A stretch of 47,092 bases of DNA from Oscillospiraceae bacterium (lineage in GTDB: Bacteria; Bacillota; Clostridia; Oscillospirales; Oscillospiraceae), in the NCBI GenBank assembly GCA_902802565.1, contig CADCMP010000005.1:1-47092 (forward strand). The letters are read 5' to 3'. Made by a program: the position numbers and the translations under genes. Within the stretch, counting starts at the first letter, position 1. Each line of letters opens with the position of its first letter. The notes below the pieces were generated by a model, which saw only the letters and a list, made by a program, of their open reading frames with translations, made no database searches and was not told the DNA's origin. This document shows, in pieces, positions 24,890-32,409 of the stretch.

Positions 24890-26318
24890 GTTTCTGTTCC
24901 TTTTCTACAAGTTTTTTCAGCTTCAGGTAGTTAATCTTCGTATGGTGCTTGATGTCTTTGGGAATGGGATCCAGACACACCACTCTGGCATCCAGCCGGA
25001 AACGATCCTTTAGAAAACGGCAGATCTTCTCCGGCTCGGCACTGCTCTTTTCATAAAACAGGACCGTTTCTCCGTCCTGTGATACGACCGCACATTTTGG
25101 GATCTCCGGAAACTGCAGGATTACCTGCTGTTCGATCTCATTTGCGCAGAGCTGCTGACCATCCACAGGAACATAGAACCCGTGCTTTCCCCGATACAGC
25201 AGGCTTCCGTCTTTCAGCATTCCCACATCGTGTGTGTCATAATATCCGTCCTGCAGACGGATATCCTCAAAGGATTTTGTAAGGAGAGCATCGCTTCGCA
25301 CCAGAATATGCCCGTTGTCATCGATCCGGACCGAGACGCCGTCGCATACCTTTCCCAGCGAGCAGATTCCCTCTTCCTTCAGCTCGCGAATGAATTCATC
25401 CAGCGTATTCATGGCAATGAGATTGCACTCTGTGGACCCGTAGATATAAATGATCCTGCAGTCAAGATACTTGTTTTTTATGATCAACGCCTCATGGAGG
25501 TTCAGGACCGCGCCGCCGAAATACATCAGTTCCAGATGCGGATACATGTTGGGTGTGCGCAGGCAGAAATCCGGAGAAGTCATAATCCGGGTGATTGCCA
25601 GATCCCGGAACTTCTCCAGTTTACGAACGATCTTATCTGTATTTTTCCTGCCGAGATTCACGTTGGGAATGGCGGTCGTCATGCCCTGAATAAGGTTGGA
25701 AAAGATATAGATATAGGACGTAGTAAGAACAATATCCTCGTTCTTTTTCGGGTCGTTGTTCCTGGTCGTCAGACGAAGCTGTTCATACAGGTCGCTGTGG
25801 GAGCGAAGAAACAGTTTCGGTGTCCCTGTCGATCCGGTGGTGACCGTTATCAGTCCGGCTGCCTCTTCCTCGATCTCATTTGGAACATACTCCGCTTTCG
25901 GTTTCTCGCGGTAGACGCGATCGATATTGATCACACTGCGGATTTTCCGGAATGCCGGAAAGGCATTCCTCGCCAGCGCCGTGCGGTTGGAAACCAGGAT
26001 ATGGTGCGGTCTGGTCTTTTGAAATATCTCCTGCAGGCTTTCCTGTTTCGCGTAGATGTCCACGTACATGACGGAAACTCCCATGCACAGTGTCGCCAGC
26101 ATGAACAGGCACAGCGTATAGCCGGAACTGGTAAATGTGAGAACCCGGTCTCCTGGCCGAACTCCGTGCTGATGCAGTACCGATATCATCGTCTCGACTT
26201 CTATCCGCAGTTCCGCAAACGTGCGGCTTTCCCTCTCGTTTTTCCGAAGATAATACACTGCGGTGCGGTCTTTGTTCTCCTCGCACGATTTATAGAATTC
26301 CTGAACGATTCTGCTCAT
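24876..26318 (-). CDS. Second ANL-family adenylate-forming ligase
   Basis: 480 residues. Motifs: P-loop TGSTGTPKLF (161-170), IIYIYGSTECNLIAM (ATP-binding YGSTE), the C-terminal hinge LLYRGKHGFYVPVDGQQL and PKDIKHHTKINYLKLKK with the catalytic Lys motif near the end. The GQQL hinge and HHTKI end resemble fatty-acyl or OleC-type ligases more than peptide adenylation domains. Start ATG at 26318 with GGGGAGAAC upstream; it overlaps the DUF3419 stop codon by 4 bases (ATGA). It shares little sequence with the following ligase outside the ANL motifs, so the two probably activate different acids or act in sequence. Confidence 0.88.
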   Translation of the reverse strand: MSRIVQEFYKSCEENKDRTAVYYLRKNERESRTFAELRIEVETMISVLHQHGVRPGDRVLTFTSSGYTLCLFMLATLCMGVSVMYVDIYAKQESLQEIFQKTRPHHILVSNRTALARNAFPAFRKIRSVINIDRVYREKPKAEYVPNEIEEEAAGLITVTTGSTGTPKLFLRSHSDLYEQLRLTTRNNDPKKNEDIVLTTSYIYIFSNLIQGMTTAIPNVNLGRKNTDKIVRKLEKFRDLAITRIMTSPDFCLRTPNMYPHLELMYFGGAVLNLHEALIIKNKYLDCRIIYIYGSTECNLIAMNTLDEFIRELKEEGICSLGKVCDGVSVRIDDNGHILVRSDALLTKSFEDIRLQDGYYDTHDVGMLKDGSLLYRGKHGFYVPVDGQQLCANEIEQQVILQFPEIPKCAVVSQDGETVLFYEKSSAEPEKICRFLKDRFRLDARVVCLDPIPKDIKHHTKINYLKLKKLVEKEQKRGRQ

Positions 26319-27385
26319 TTGTTCTCCCCAATTTCGTAGACCACAAAATCACGGTAAAAATAGGACTTTGTTGCCTGCGTCCGCCGTTCGGACAGTTCTT
26401 TCAGAAAATGGAACCCCGTTTCAGGAAGATACCGGCGGTTCTGCATGTTGTAATAGGCAACTCGGGCACCCGGGGCGGACAGTTCTCGGAGCGTCTGGAT
26501 GTTTTCCTCAAACTGCTCTTCGCTCATATATTCGAAGATATCGGAAAGATTGAAGAATCCGTATTTTCCGGTAAGTTCCTGCAGCGTGCCGCGCTTTATC
26601 TCGATTCTGTCCAGCCGGTTGCGGATGGTTTCATGAAACTGTTCCTGAAGATAATACGGAAGCGCATCTTCGGTAAACCGATTAGTCAGGACATAGGTCA
26701 TGTAGGGGTTGTTCCAGTTTGGGATCCTGCCCATTCCGGAATCCGCCGTTTTCTTAATGTTGACTGCGCTGTTTTCCTTGTCCTCCACATAATTGTAAAA
26801 CGCACGGTCGCGTCCCAGTTTTCCCATCATGCGGAACCCGAAAAACACCTTGAAGATCGCATTCATCCTCCGGTTGTTGACCCATCGGTCATAATACTTT
26901 TTCTGTGCTTCGACATCATGAAACTCAGCCAGCTTTGCCATTTTTCTTTTTGTTGTAAACAGAGGAACCACCCGGTTGCGGAAGATCTGGAAGTACCGTT
27001 CAAATTTCCCGATGTGGACGATTCCTTTCTCAAAGAATTCCGGATGTCCGAGAAAATACTGGAATGCCTCGGGATCCATCACCGGCTCCAGTGACTGAAA
27101 CAGTTCCCAGGACCGATCCGTTCCTCCGATTCCAAGAAGAGCCAGAAGATCTCCGTGGCTGAGCATCTCAAATCCCGCTTTTTTCAGGTAAAAAAGATGG
27201 ATCTGGGTCGGATTGATATCAAACGCCGTAATCGATTCCGGGTCGCCCAGAAGCATGGCAAGTGTATTGTCTCCCGCAGACAGGATGGACGCTCCGCGCC
27301 GGCCCTGGATCTCCAGTGCTTTCAGCAGGTTTTCCGAATCCTCCCAGCAGTTCGAATATCGTATAAAATCAAATTTCGCTTCCAT
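26315..27385 (-). CDS. DUF3419 (BtaA-like) SAM-dependent aminocarboxypropyl transferase family protein
   Basis: 356 residues from the ATG at 27385, where GGAGAGG gives a good RBS; the frame is open further upstream. The N-terminal FDFIRYSNCWEDSENLLKAL and the SAM-fold motif ASILSAGDNTLAMLL followed by ITAFDINPTQIHLFYLK are characteristic of DUF3419. The best studied member, BtaA, transfers the 3-amino-3-carboxypropyl group of S-adenosylmethionine to diacylglycerol in betaine lipid synthesis. Here the partner methyltransferase BtaB is absent and the neighbours are ligases and a dikinase, so a different acceptor is likely. The start overlaps the upstream dikinase gene by 17 bases, and the stop overlaps the next ligase by 4. 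Confidence 0.85.
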   Translation of the reverse strand: MEAKFDFIRYSNCWEDSENLLKALEIQGRRGASILSAGDNTLAMLLGDPESITAFDINPTQIHLFYLKKAGFEMLSHGDLLALLGIGGTDRSWELFQSLEPVMDPEAFQYFLGHPEFFEKGIVHIGKFERYFQIFRNRVVPLFTTKRKMAKLAEFHDVEAQKKYYDRWVNNRRMNAIFKVFFGFRMMGKLGRDRAFYNYVEDKENSAVNIKKTADSGMGRIPNWNNPYMTYVLTNRFTEDALPYYLQEQFHETIRNRLDRIEIKRGTLQELTGKYGFFNLSDIFEYMSEEQFEENIQTLRELSAPGARVAYYNMQNRRYLPETGFHFLKELSERRTQATKSYFYRDFVVYEIGENK

Positions 27386-29936
27386 GTTGATGCCTCTCCA
27401 AAATCTCGATGGTTCCGTTGATACCGTCCACTCGCACCTTGTCTCCGTCATGGACCTGTTCCGTCAATCCGCGGACACCCACCACAAGGGGAATTCCCAT
27501 CTCCCGTGCGATCACGGCGGAATGGGACAGTACGCTTCCCCGTTCGATGATGATGGCATCCGCCATGGGAAACAGAATGGTCCACCCCGGATCGGTCCTC
27601 TTTGCCATCAGGATGTGCCCTTGAAGAAACGGATCTTCCGGATCCTCGATATAACAAACGATACCTTCTGTGACTTTTCCGCCGCCGGCAACGCCACGAA
27701 GTACGCCTTCCTCCGGAGCCTTTTCCTGCTGGCTGTAGATTGGGATCATGTTTTCCCTGCAGAGATCTCCATAGAAGTACATCCGCTCATAGGTCTCTTT
27801 CTTTTTGTTCTCGCGGTATTCCTCTTTTCTCGTATCAATCCGCTGTCGGACATCATCCGTCAGCGTTCCCTGAACCATTTCCGTGATCTCATCCTTTTCC
27901 AGATAGAAGATATCCCGGTAATGATCAATACGTCCTTCCTGTTCAAAATTCCTTCCGATCCCGAGGAAGATGTTGCGGACGATGTCGTAAATATAGGTTC
28001 TTCTCAGACGAAGCCGCTCCCGGTTTCGGATAAAGAATTTGGTTATCCGGATAAGCAACCGGACTTTCAGCCGTTCCAGCGGCTTGTAATACTGATAGAT
28101 CTGCTGTTCCCGGTCCTCCCCCGGTGCGCTTTCCTGCCCGAGGTTCTTTGCCGGATCCATAGCCAGATAGTTCTTTATCGTTTGGAACAGAAACGTCGGA
28201 TCCTCCGTCATGGTAATGGTCTCCAGCTTCAGTTCATCCATACTGCGGGAACCGAACCGACGGATATAATCCTTCAGCTTTTCCGCGATCTCGCTTCCGT
28301 CCTCAAGCGAAAACTCGTCATTCAGAATGCGCTGTCTCAGATCACTGTCACTGCGGATTTCTTCCACAATAGCCAGCAGATCTGTTGTCTGTTTTGCGCT
28401 CTCAACGTTCCCCTGACGGCTGAGCACACTACTCAGGGCTCCTTCACAGTCCGGAACTCCATGCTGCTGCAGACTGTCCGTCAATTTTCCATAGAACACC
28501 ATCGCGCCCATGTCATTTCCGATAGGCGTAGTAAACTCGTCCAGGATCTTTTCTTCCAGTTCGCCGTAGATCCCCAAAAGTTCCTGGCTTCTCCTGCCTT
28601 CAAATCTCTGATTCTGATAAGGGCCTGTCACTTCCTCGAAGCGGCGCAGAAATGCGTCGCTGTCCTTCTTCATCCGAAGCATCTTCTTCAAAAACTGCCG
28701 GTGGATCCTTGCCGCTCGTTCATGTGCCTGTTCCTCCGTTTCGATCAGCGGAACCTTGACACCCATCATTTTTTCCATATATCCCTTGTTCTTGTCATAT
28801 CCGGGATACAGAGAGGTCATCCGATACCAGCTGTTCAGCTTGTAGTAGACCTTGTTTTCAAAAAAGACCAGCATATTGTTCAGATCGTCATCCACATCGC
28901 GAAGGACATCCTCGCTGACCAGAAAGCTTCTGGCCGTCTGATGATAGATCTTCCCGTACACTTCTCGTGCAAAGGTAAAAGTCAGCGGTGTAGTGACACC
29001 GGAATAGCTCTCAATGATATTGGAATTGTCCAGAATCGTGCGCGGCTTCCGGAGGTCCAGGTGGCTGTACGCCGTGATGGCACGGCACTGCAGAAACCAT
29101 ATTACGGAGTCTTTAATGGCAAATTCCATGTCCTGGCCGACCTTCGGATCGTAACTGTCCTCTATGATCCTTGCCTGCCGGGCAAGTGTCCGGATCACAT
29201 CCTCCGACAGTCCGCTGTTTCCGTCTTTGAGAATCTGTTCCTGCAGATCGACAACATAATCCATGCTGTCTTCTTCCCCGGAGACGAGCTGTTCTCCCAG
29301 CCCTTTCACAATACTGATCAGCGTCTCATCAGGATTATTTGTATTCGGATTGACCGTAAAAAGGACCCCTGCGAAATCCGCATCCACCATCTCCTGAATA
29401 ATCACGGCGGCAGCAATCTCCCGGTTGATCAGACCATGCTGCTGCCGGTATGCCATGATGCGGGGTGAAAAACAGGAGCGGTAGCAGTCACAGATTGCCT
29501 TTTCGATCTCCCCTTCCGTGCTGACATTGAGCGTGGACTCCATCATGCCCGCGAAAGACTGATCTGCAGAATCCTCATCCACAGCACTGGACCGCACGGC
29601 AACCTTCTCCGCGCCGTCGAGATTCTGTGCCATCGTATCCCGAAGCAGTTTCTTCTGTGCGTCGGAAAAGCGGCACTGTTCCAGCAAGGAGAGAATCTTT
29701 TCTCTGGATGTTTCCTGATAATTATCCAGAAGCTCCTCATATTCCAGCCGGTGATCTCCGAGAAACTCGTAGAAAAACTCCGTTGTCAGACAGATCCATC
29801 GCGGCACGCGGATCCCCGGAACGGCATTCAGATGCCCCAGATTATAGGCTTTTCCTCCTACCTGGTTCCGGCAAGGCGATCCTCCTGTTCCGTTCCAGAT
29901 CATGGAATTGTCCGACTGATTCTTGTTTTTCGACAT
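27369..29936 (-). CDS. Rph/PEP-synthase-like protein (PPDK ATP-grasp and phosphohistidine domains)
   Basis: 855 residues. Domain order as in phosphoenolpyruvate synthase-like and rifampin phosphotransferase proteins. The N-terminal PPDK_N ATP-grasp domain (about 1-320) has GGKAYNLGHL, VAVRSSAVDEDSADQSFAGM and VIIQEMVDADFAGVLFTVNP. A large helical middle domain (about 330-760) would hold the acceptor. The C-terminal swivelling domain has the catalytic His805 in IERGSVLSHSAVIAREMGIP. Such dikinases split ATP to AMP and transfer the beta phosphate through the histidine to a substrate. The middle domain is not that of PpsA, which has a PEP-binding barrel, so the acceptor is probably a small molecule. 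Start ATG with AAGGA 9 bases upstream; 24 bases separate it from the UbiA-like gene. Confidence 0.85.
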   Translation of the reverse strand: MSKNKNQSDNSMIWNGTGGSPCRNQVGGKAYNLGHLNAVPGIRVPRWICLTTEFFYEFLGDHRLEYEELLDNYQETSREKILSLLEQCRFSDAQKKLLRDTMAQNLDGAEKVAVRSSAVDEDSADQSFAGMMESTLNVSTEGEIEKAICDCYRSCFSPRIMAYRQQHGLINREIAAAVIIQEMVDADFAGVLFTVNPNTNNPDETLISIVKGLGEQLVSGEEDSMDYVVDLQEQILKDGNSGLSEDVIRTLARQARIIEDSYDPKVGQDMEFAIKDSVIWFLQCRAITAYSHLDLRKPRTILDNSNIIESYSGVTTPLTFTFAREVYGKIYHQTARSFLVSEDVLRDVDDDLNNMLVFFENKVYYKLNSWYRMTSLYPGYDKNKGYMEKMMGVKVPLIETEEQAHERAARIHRQFLKKMLRMKKDSDAFLRRFEEVTGPYQNQRFEGRRSQELLGIYGELEEKILDEFTTPIGNDMGAMVFYGKLTDSLQQHGVPDCEGALSSVLSRQGNVESAKQTTDLLAIVEEIRSDSDLRQRILNDEFSLEDGSEIAEKLKDYIRRFGSRSMDELKLETITMTEDPTFLFQTIKNYLAMDPAKNLGQESAPGEDREQQIYQYYKPLERLKVRLLIRITKFFIRNRERLRLRRTYIYDIVRNIFLGIGRNFEQEGRIDHYRDIFYLEKDEITEMVQGTLTDDVRQRIDTRKEEYRENKKKETYERMYFYGDLCRENMIPIYSQQEKAPEEGVLRGVAGGGKVTEGIVCYIEDPEDPFLQGHILMAKRTDPGWTILFPMADAIIIERGSVLSHSAVIAREMGIPLVVGVRGLTEQVHDGDKVRVDGINGTIEILERHQHGSEI

Positions 29937-29960
29937 GCCTTGTCCGTTCCTTCCCTTATT

Positions 29961-30470
29961 TCATCCTTCTTGATGATGGTTTTCTTGTTGATCTTCCGCA
30001 TCTTTGCGCCGGCGAAGCTTATACCAGTGAAAGGCTGCCGCAAGCACCAGACAGACTGCCACTGCGATCAGTGTCCGGCGGTCCCGCCAGCCGATATAAA
30101 TGCTGAGATAGTAAAAGGACAGCAACGGCAGGAACAGAAGTTTCAGCGCCTCTGTCCGGTTCATCCATGCCAGATAGCCCAGCAGAAGGACGCTGCCCAA
30201 GCCGGGGAGCCGGAAAAACACAAGATGCAGCAGCAGAAAGATCGCCGCAAGTCCGATGACCAGGTTCTTCAGCTGTGGTCTGGTCAGCAGTTTTTCTTTT
30301 CTGTCCGTATCATAATCCAGATAGTCATCTGCCGCGCGCACCAGATAGAACGTGCACAGAGCAATCGGAAGCATTGCCCAGCAGAGATTTCCCGTGATCA
30401 TACTGTACAGACCTGCGGCAATGACTGCCCCGATACCATAGATCCAGTAATTCAAAAGATATTTCATCAT
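29961..30470 (-). CDS. Short UbiA-like membrane protein
   Basis: 169 residues with five to six hydrophobic segments. Residues 45-58 read RAADDYLDYDTDRK, which resembles the first aspartate-rich motif of UbiA prenyltransferases (NxxxDxxxD) that binds the diphosphate of a polyprenyl substrate. UbiA enzymes are about 280-300 residues, so only about the N-terminal half is present: no second Asp motif is seen. It ends in a charged tail (RRRKDAEDQQENHHQEG). It may be a compact homologue, part of a complex, or inactive. The start ATG overlaps the stop of the PP-loop gene (ATGA), so it belongs to the cluster. No frameshift or second half is visible downstream. Confidence 0.65.
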   Translation of the reverse strand: MMKYLLNYWIYGIGAVIAAGLYSMITGNLCWAMLPIALCTFYLVRAADDYLDYDTDRKEKLLTRPQLKNLVIGLAAIFLLLHLVFFRLPGLGSVLLLGYLAWMNRTEALKLLFLPLLSFYYLSIYIGWRDRRTLIAVAVCLVLAAAFHWYKLRRRKDAEDQQENHHQEG

Positions 30471-31522
30471 TTCCGTTTTCTCTTATAAAGCTCTGCCTTT
30501 GCCAGGAGTGCGATGGGGCTGACCTTCGCATAACGGCACAGCTCCTTCAGTTCTTCTTTCGGTTTTTCTACCAGCTCTTCCTGCTCCAGCATCTCCAGTG
30601 CTTCCTCCCGGGTCATCATTCCCATTCGGATCAGCACGCTGATCTCCGGAAGTCGGTGGGGTCGGCCCTCTGCGCACTGATAGATATACTTCGTGGCATT
30701 ATGAACGGAACAGTCATAGTGGTTGTAGTCGTCGGGAGGCGTCCATCCCGTTTCCTCTTTCAGAAACCGGACAATCTCCTTTTCGTCATATCGGTAATAA
30801 AGAAAATAGGGTACGAACTCCCGGAATTCGATTCCATCCACCCCGTCAAACGCAATGCTCCGGATATCGTTGTAGATTCCTTCGTCCACCTTTTCCCGGA
30901 CGCTCTCCAGCAGACCGGAATAGCTTTCCGCAATGTCGATCTCGTGGATGCTCTTCAATCCCATATCCACGAATCTGGTAAAGACATCATTGCCGTATCT
31001 GCGCAGCATCTGTTCCGGAGATCTTCCGTGAACACACATGCCTGCATCCACTTTTACGGCATAGTTGATCATCGCGGCATATCCTGTGTAGGAACATGCG
31101 ATACAGGGGACCAGAAAGTGCTTCATGGAGTAATGATACTGCCTCTGCTGCATGGCCCGGTCAAAGGTGATGTACTCGTGATCGACACCGTAGTTCCGCA
31201 CTGTCTTATCGATGTTATTTTTTGCCTCCTGAGACAGGAATCCGTTATCCAGCGTAAAAGTACAGACATGCAGGCCATGCTTCCGGACCAGTTCATGCAG
31301 GACAAATTCGCTGTCCTTTCCTCCGGAGATCCCCAGGGCGGCATCGTACCGGTGCTTGCCGCGCACCGCATCGATCCGTTCCTGAAACAGCTGGTGAAGC
31401 GTGGTTTCGTCCTCCAGTTTTTCTCTTATTTCATCATAGTTTCTGCAGAAGTTGCATACACCGGAGGAATCAAGTGTGATTCCTCGAACTGTCTCATCGT
31501 TCAGGCATCTTCTACATCTCAT
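30467..31522 (-). CDS. PP-loop ATPase, N-acetyl sugar amidotransferase-like (WbpG/PseA type)
   Basis: 351 residues. The N-terminal Cys pairs C3-C6 and C23-C26 (RCRRCLND and GVCNFCRNY) form a zinc-ribbon-like element. The PP-loop ATP-pyrophosphatase motif is SGGKDS (66-71), followed by VCTFTLDNGFLS. This architecture is that of N-acetyl sugar amidotransferases such as WbpG and PseA, which adenylate an amide or acid and insert ammonia delivered by a HisH/HisF-like glutaminase pair. No such pair is in the cluster; the his operon HisH lies 14 kb away and belongs to histidine synthesis. Related PP-loop enzymes also insert sulfur. It is coupled to both neighbours by 4-base overlaps. Substrate unknown. 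Confidence 0.85.
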   Translation of the reverse strand: MRCRRCLNDETVRGITLDSSGVCNFCRNYDEIREKLEDETTLHQLFQERIDAVRGKHRYDAALGISGGKDSEFVLHELVRKHGLHVCTFTLDNGFLSQEAKNNIDKTVRNYGVDHEYITFDRAMQQRQYHYSMKHFLVPCIACSYTGYAAMINYAVKVDAGMCVHGRSPEQMLRRYGNDVFTRFVDMGLKSIHEIDIAESYSGLLESVREKVDEGIYNDIRSIAFDGVDGIEFREFVPYFLYYRYDEKEIVRFLKEETGWTPPDDYNHYDCSVHNATKYIYQCAEGRPHRLPEISVLIRMGMMTREEALEMLEQEELVEKPKEELKELCRYAKVSPIALLAKAELYKRKRK

Positions 31523-32409
31523 TCCGTCAGCTCCTTTACAAACACCGCATACCGTTTTTCCTGATCTTCCACGGTGCTGTCATAACGTTTGAATGTACTT
31601 CGCTGCTCACACTGGAAATGGTAGACCGTCTGGTCATAGCCCAGTTCTCGAACAAATTTCGTACCGAAATACAGCAGTGCAACGTACAGTTTCTGCTTCT
31701 GATACTCTTTCCGCACCCCTACCGTTTTTGAGATATACTGAGCGGCATCGTATGGGTTTGCATAGCTCATCACGTATCCGGCGGCTTTTCCGTCTTTATA
31801 GGCTGCAAAAACATGGATCTCGGGGATCTTTTTGGTCCACTCCAGATAGATTTCCTGAAACACTTCAAATGGGATTTCGGAATAAAGCAGGCTCCCCTGG
31901 AATGCATCGATGGAAACATCAAAAATGTCTTTTACGATCTGATAGGATTCCTCTCCGCGGTAAAGCCTGAATTCAAATCCTTCCTCCTTTTTTTTCCGGA
32001 AGATCTCTTCCCCGGACTCAAACAGCACATTGTTTGTGTTGATGTGTGCGCTCCGATAGGTATAGAGCTCTCGGTATCCCAGCTGCCGGATATAATCGAC
32101 ATAGTACGGCGGGTTCTCGCAGTCCGGGTAGTATTTCTGATCATACTGACTGATCGCCCACCGATAGCTCATCCATGTCGTATAGTTCACCGGTCCGATC
32201 AGATGCTTCTGCCCCAGCTCCCGGGCTCTCTCTTCCACTTGCCGGAACAGTTCTTTTACTTCCTCCAGATCATCGGATAGCTCGGTGAACCCGAACATGC
32301 AGGGATACTCTTCCAGCTTGTTATTGATGATCAGATAACAGGAGGATCTTCCGTTTTCGAAGAGTTCTTTGTAGTCCGCAAGCTGCAGTATCGCCAGCTC
32401 TTTATTCAT
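31519..32409 (-). CDS. GNAT-family N-acyltransferase
   Basis: 296 residues. The N-terminal half (HLIGPVNYTTWMSYRWAISQ) resembles a degenerate first GNAT lobe. Residues about 140-285 carry the recognisable acetyl-CoA-binding fold: FAAYKDGKAAGYVMSYANPY (beta4), SKTVGVRKEYQKQKLYVALL (the Q/RxxGxG-type loop region, here weak) and YQTVYHFQCEQRSTFKRYD (beta5 to helix). Such tandem-lobe GNAT proteins are common next to sugar or peptide biosynthetic genes. A strong RBS (GGAGGA) lies 5 bases before the ATG, within the end of the kinase gene, and the two overlap by 4 bases. It probably acylates an amine of the cluster product; this is inferred. Confidence 0.72.
   Translation of the reverse strand: MNKELAILQLADYKELFENGRSSCYLIINNKLEEYPCMFGFTELSDDLEEVKELFRQVEERARELGQKHLIGPVNYTTWMSYRWAISQYDQKYYPDCENPPYYVDYIRQLGYRELYTYRSAHINTNNVLFESGEEIFRKKKEEGFEFRLYRGEESYQIVKDIFDVSIDAFQGSLLYSEIPFEVFQEIYLEWTKKIPEIHVFAAYKDGKAAGYVMSYANPYDAAQYISKTVGVRKEYQKQKLYVALLYFGTKFVRELGYDQTVYHFQCEQRSTFKRYDSTVEDQEKRYAVFVKELTE

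Noticed and set aside
27213..29468. A 751-codon plus-strand open frame opposite the dikinase gene
   Set aside because: It is the antisense shadow of a well-supported gene, with no RBS and a product of low-complexity His/Phe/Leu composition matching no family.
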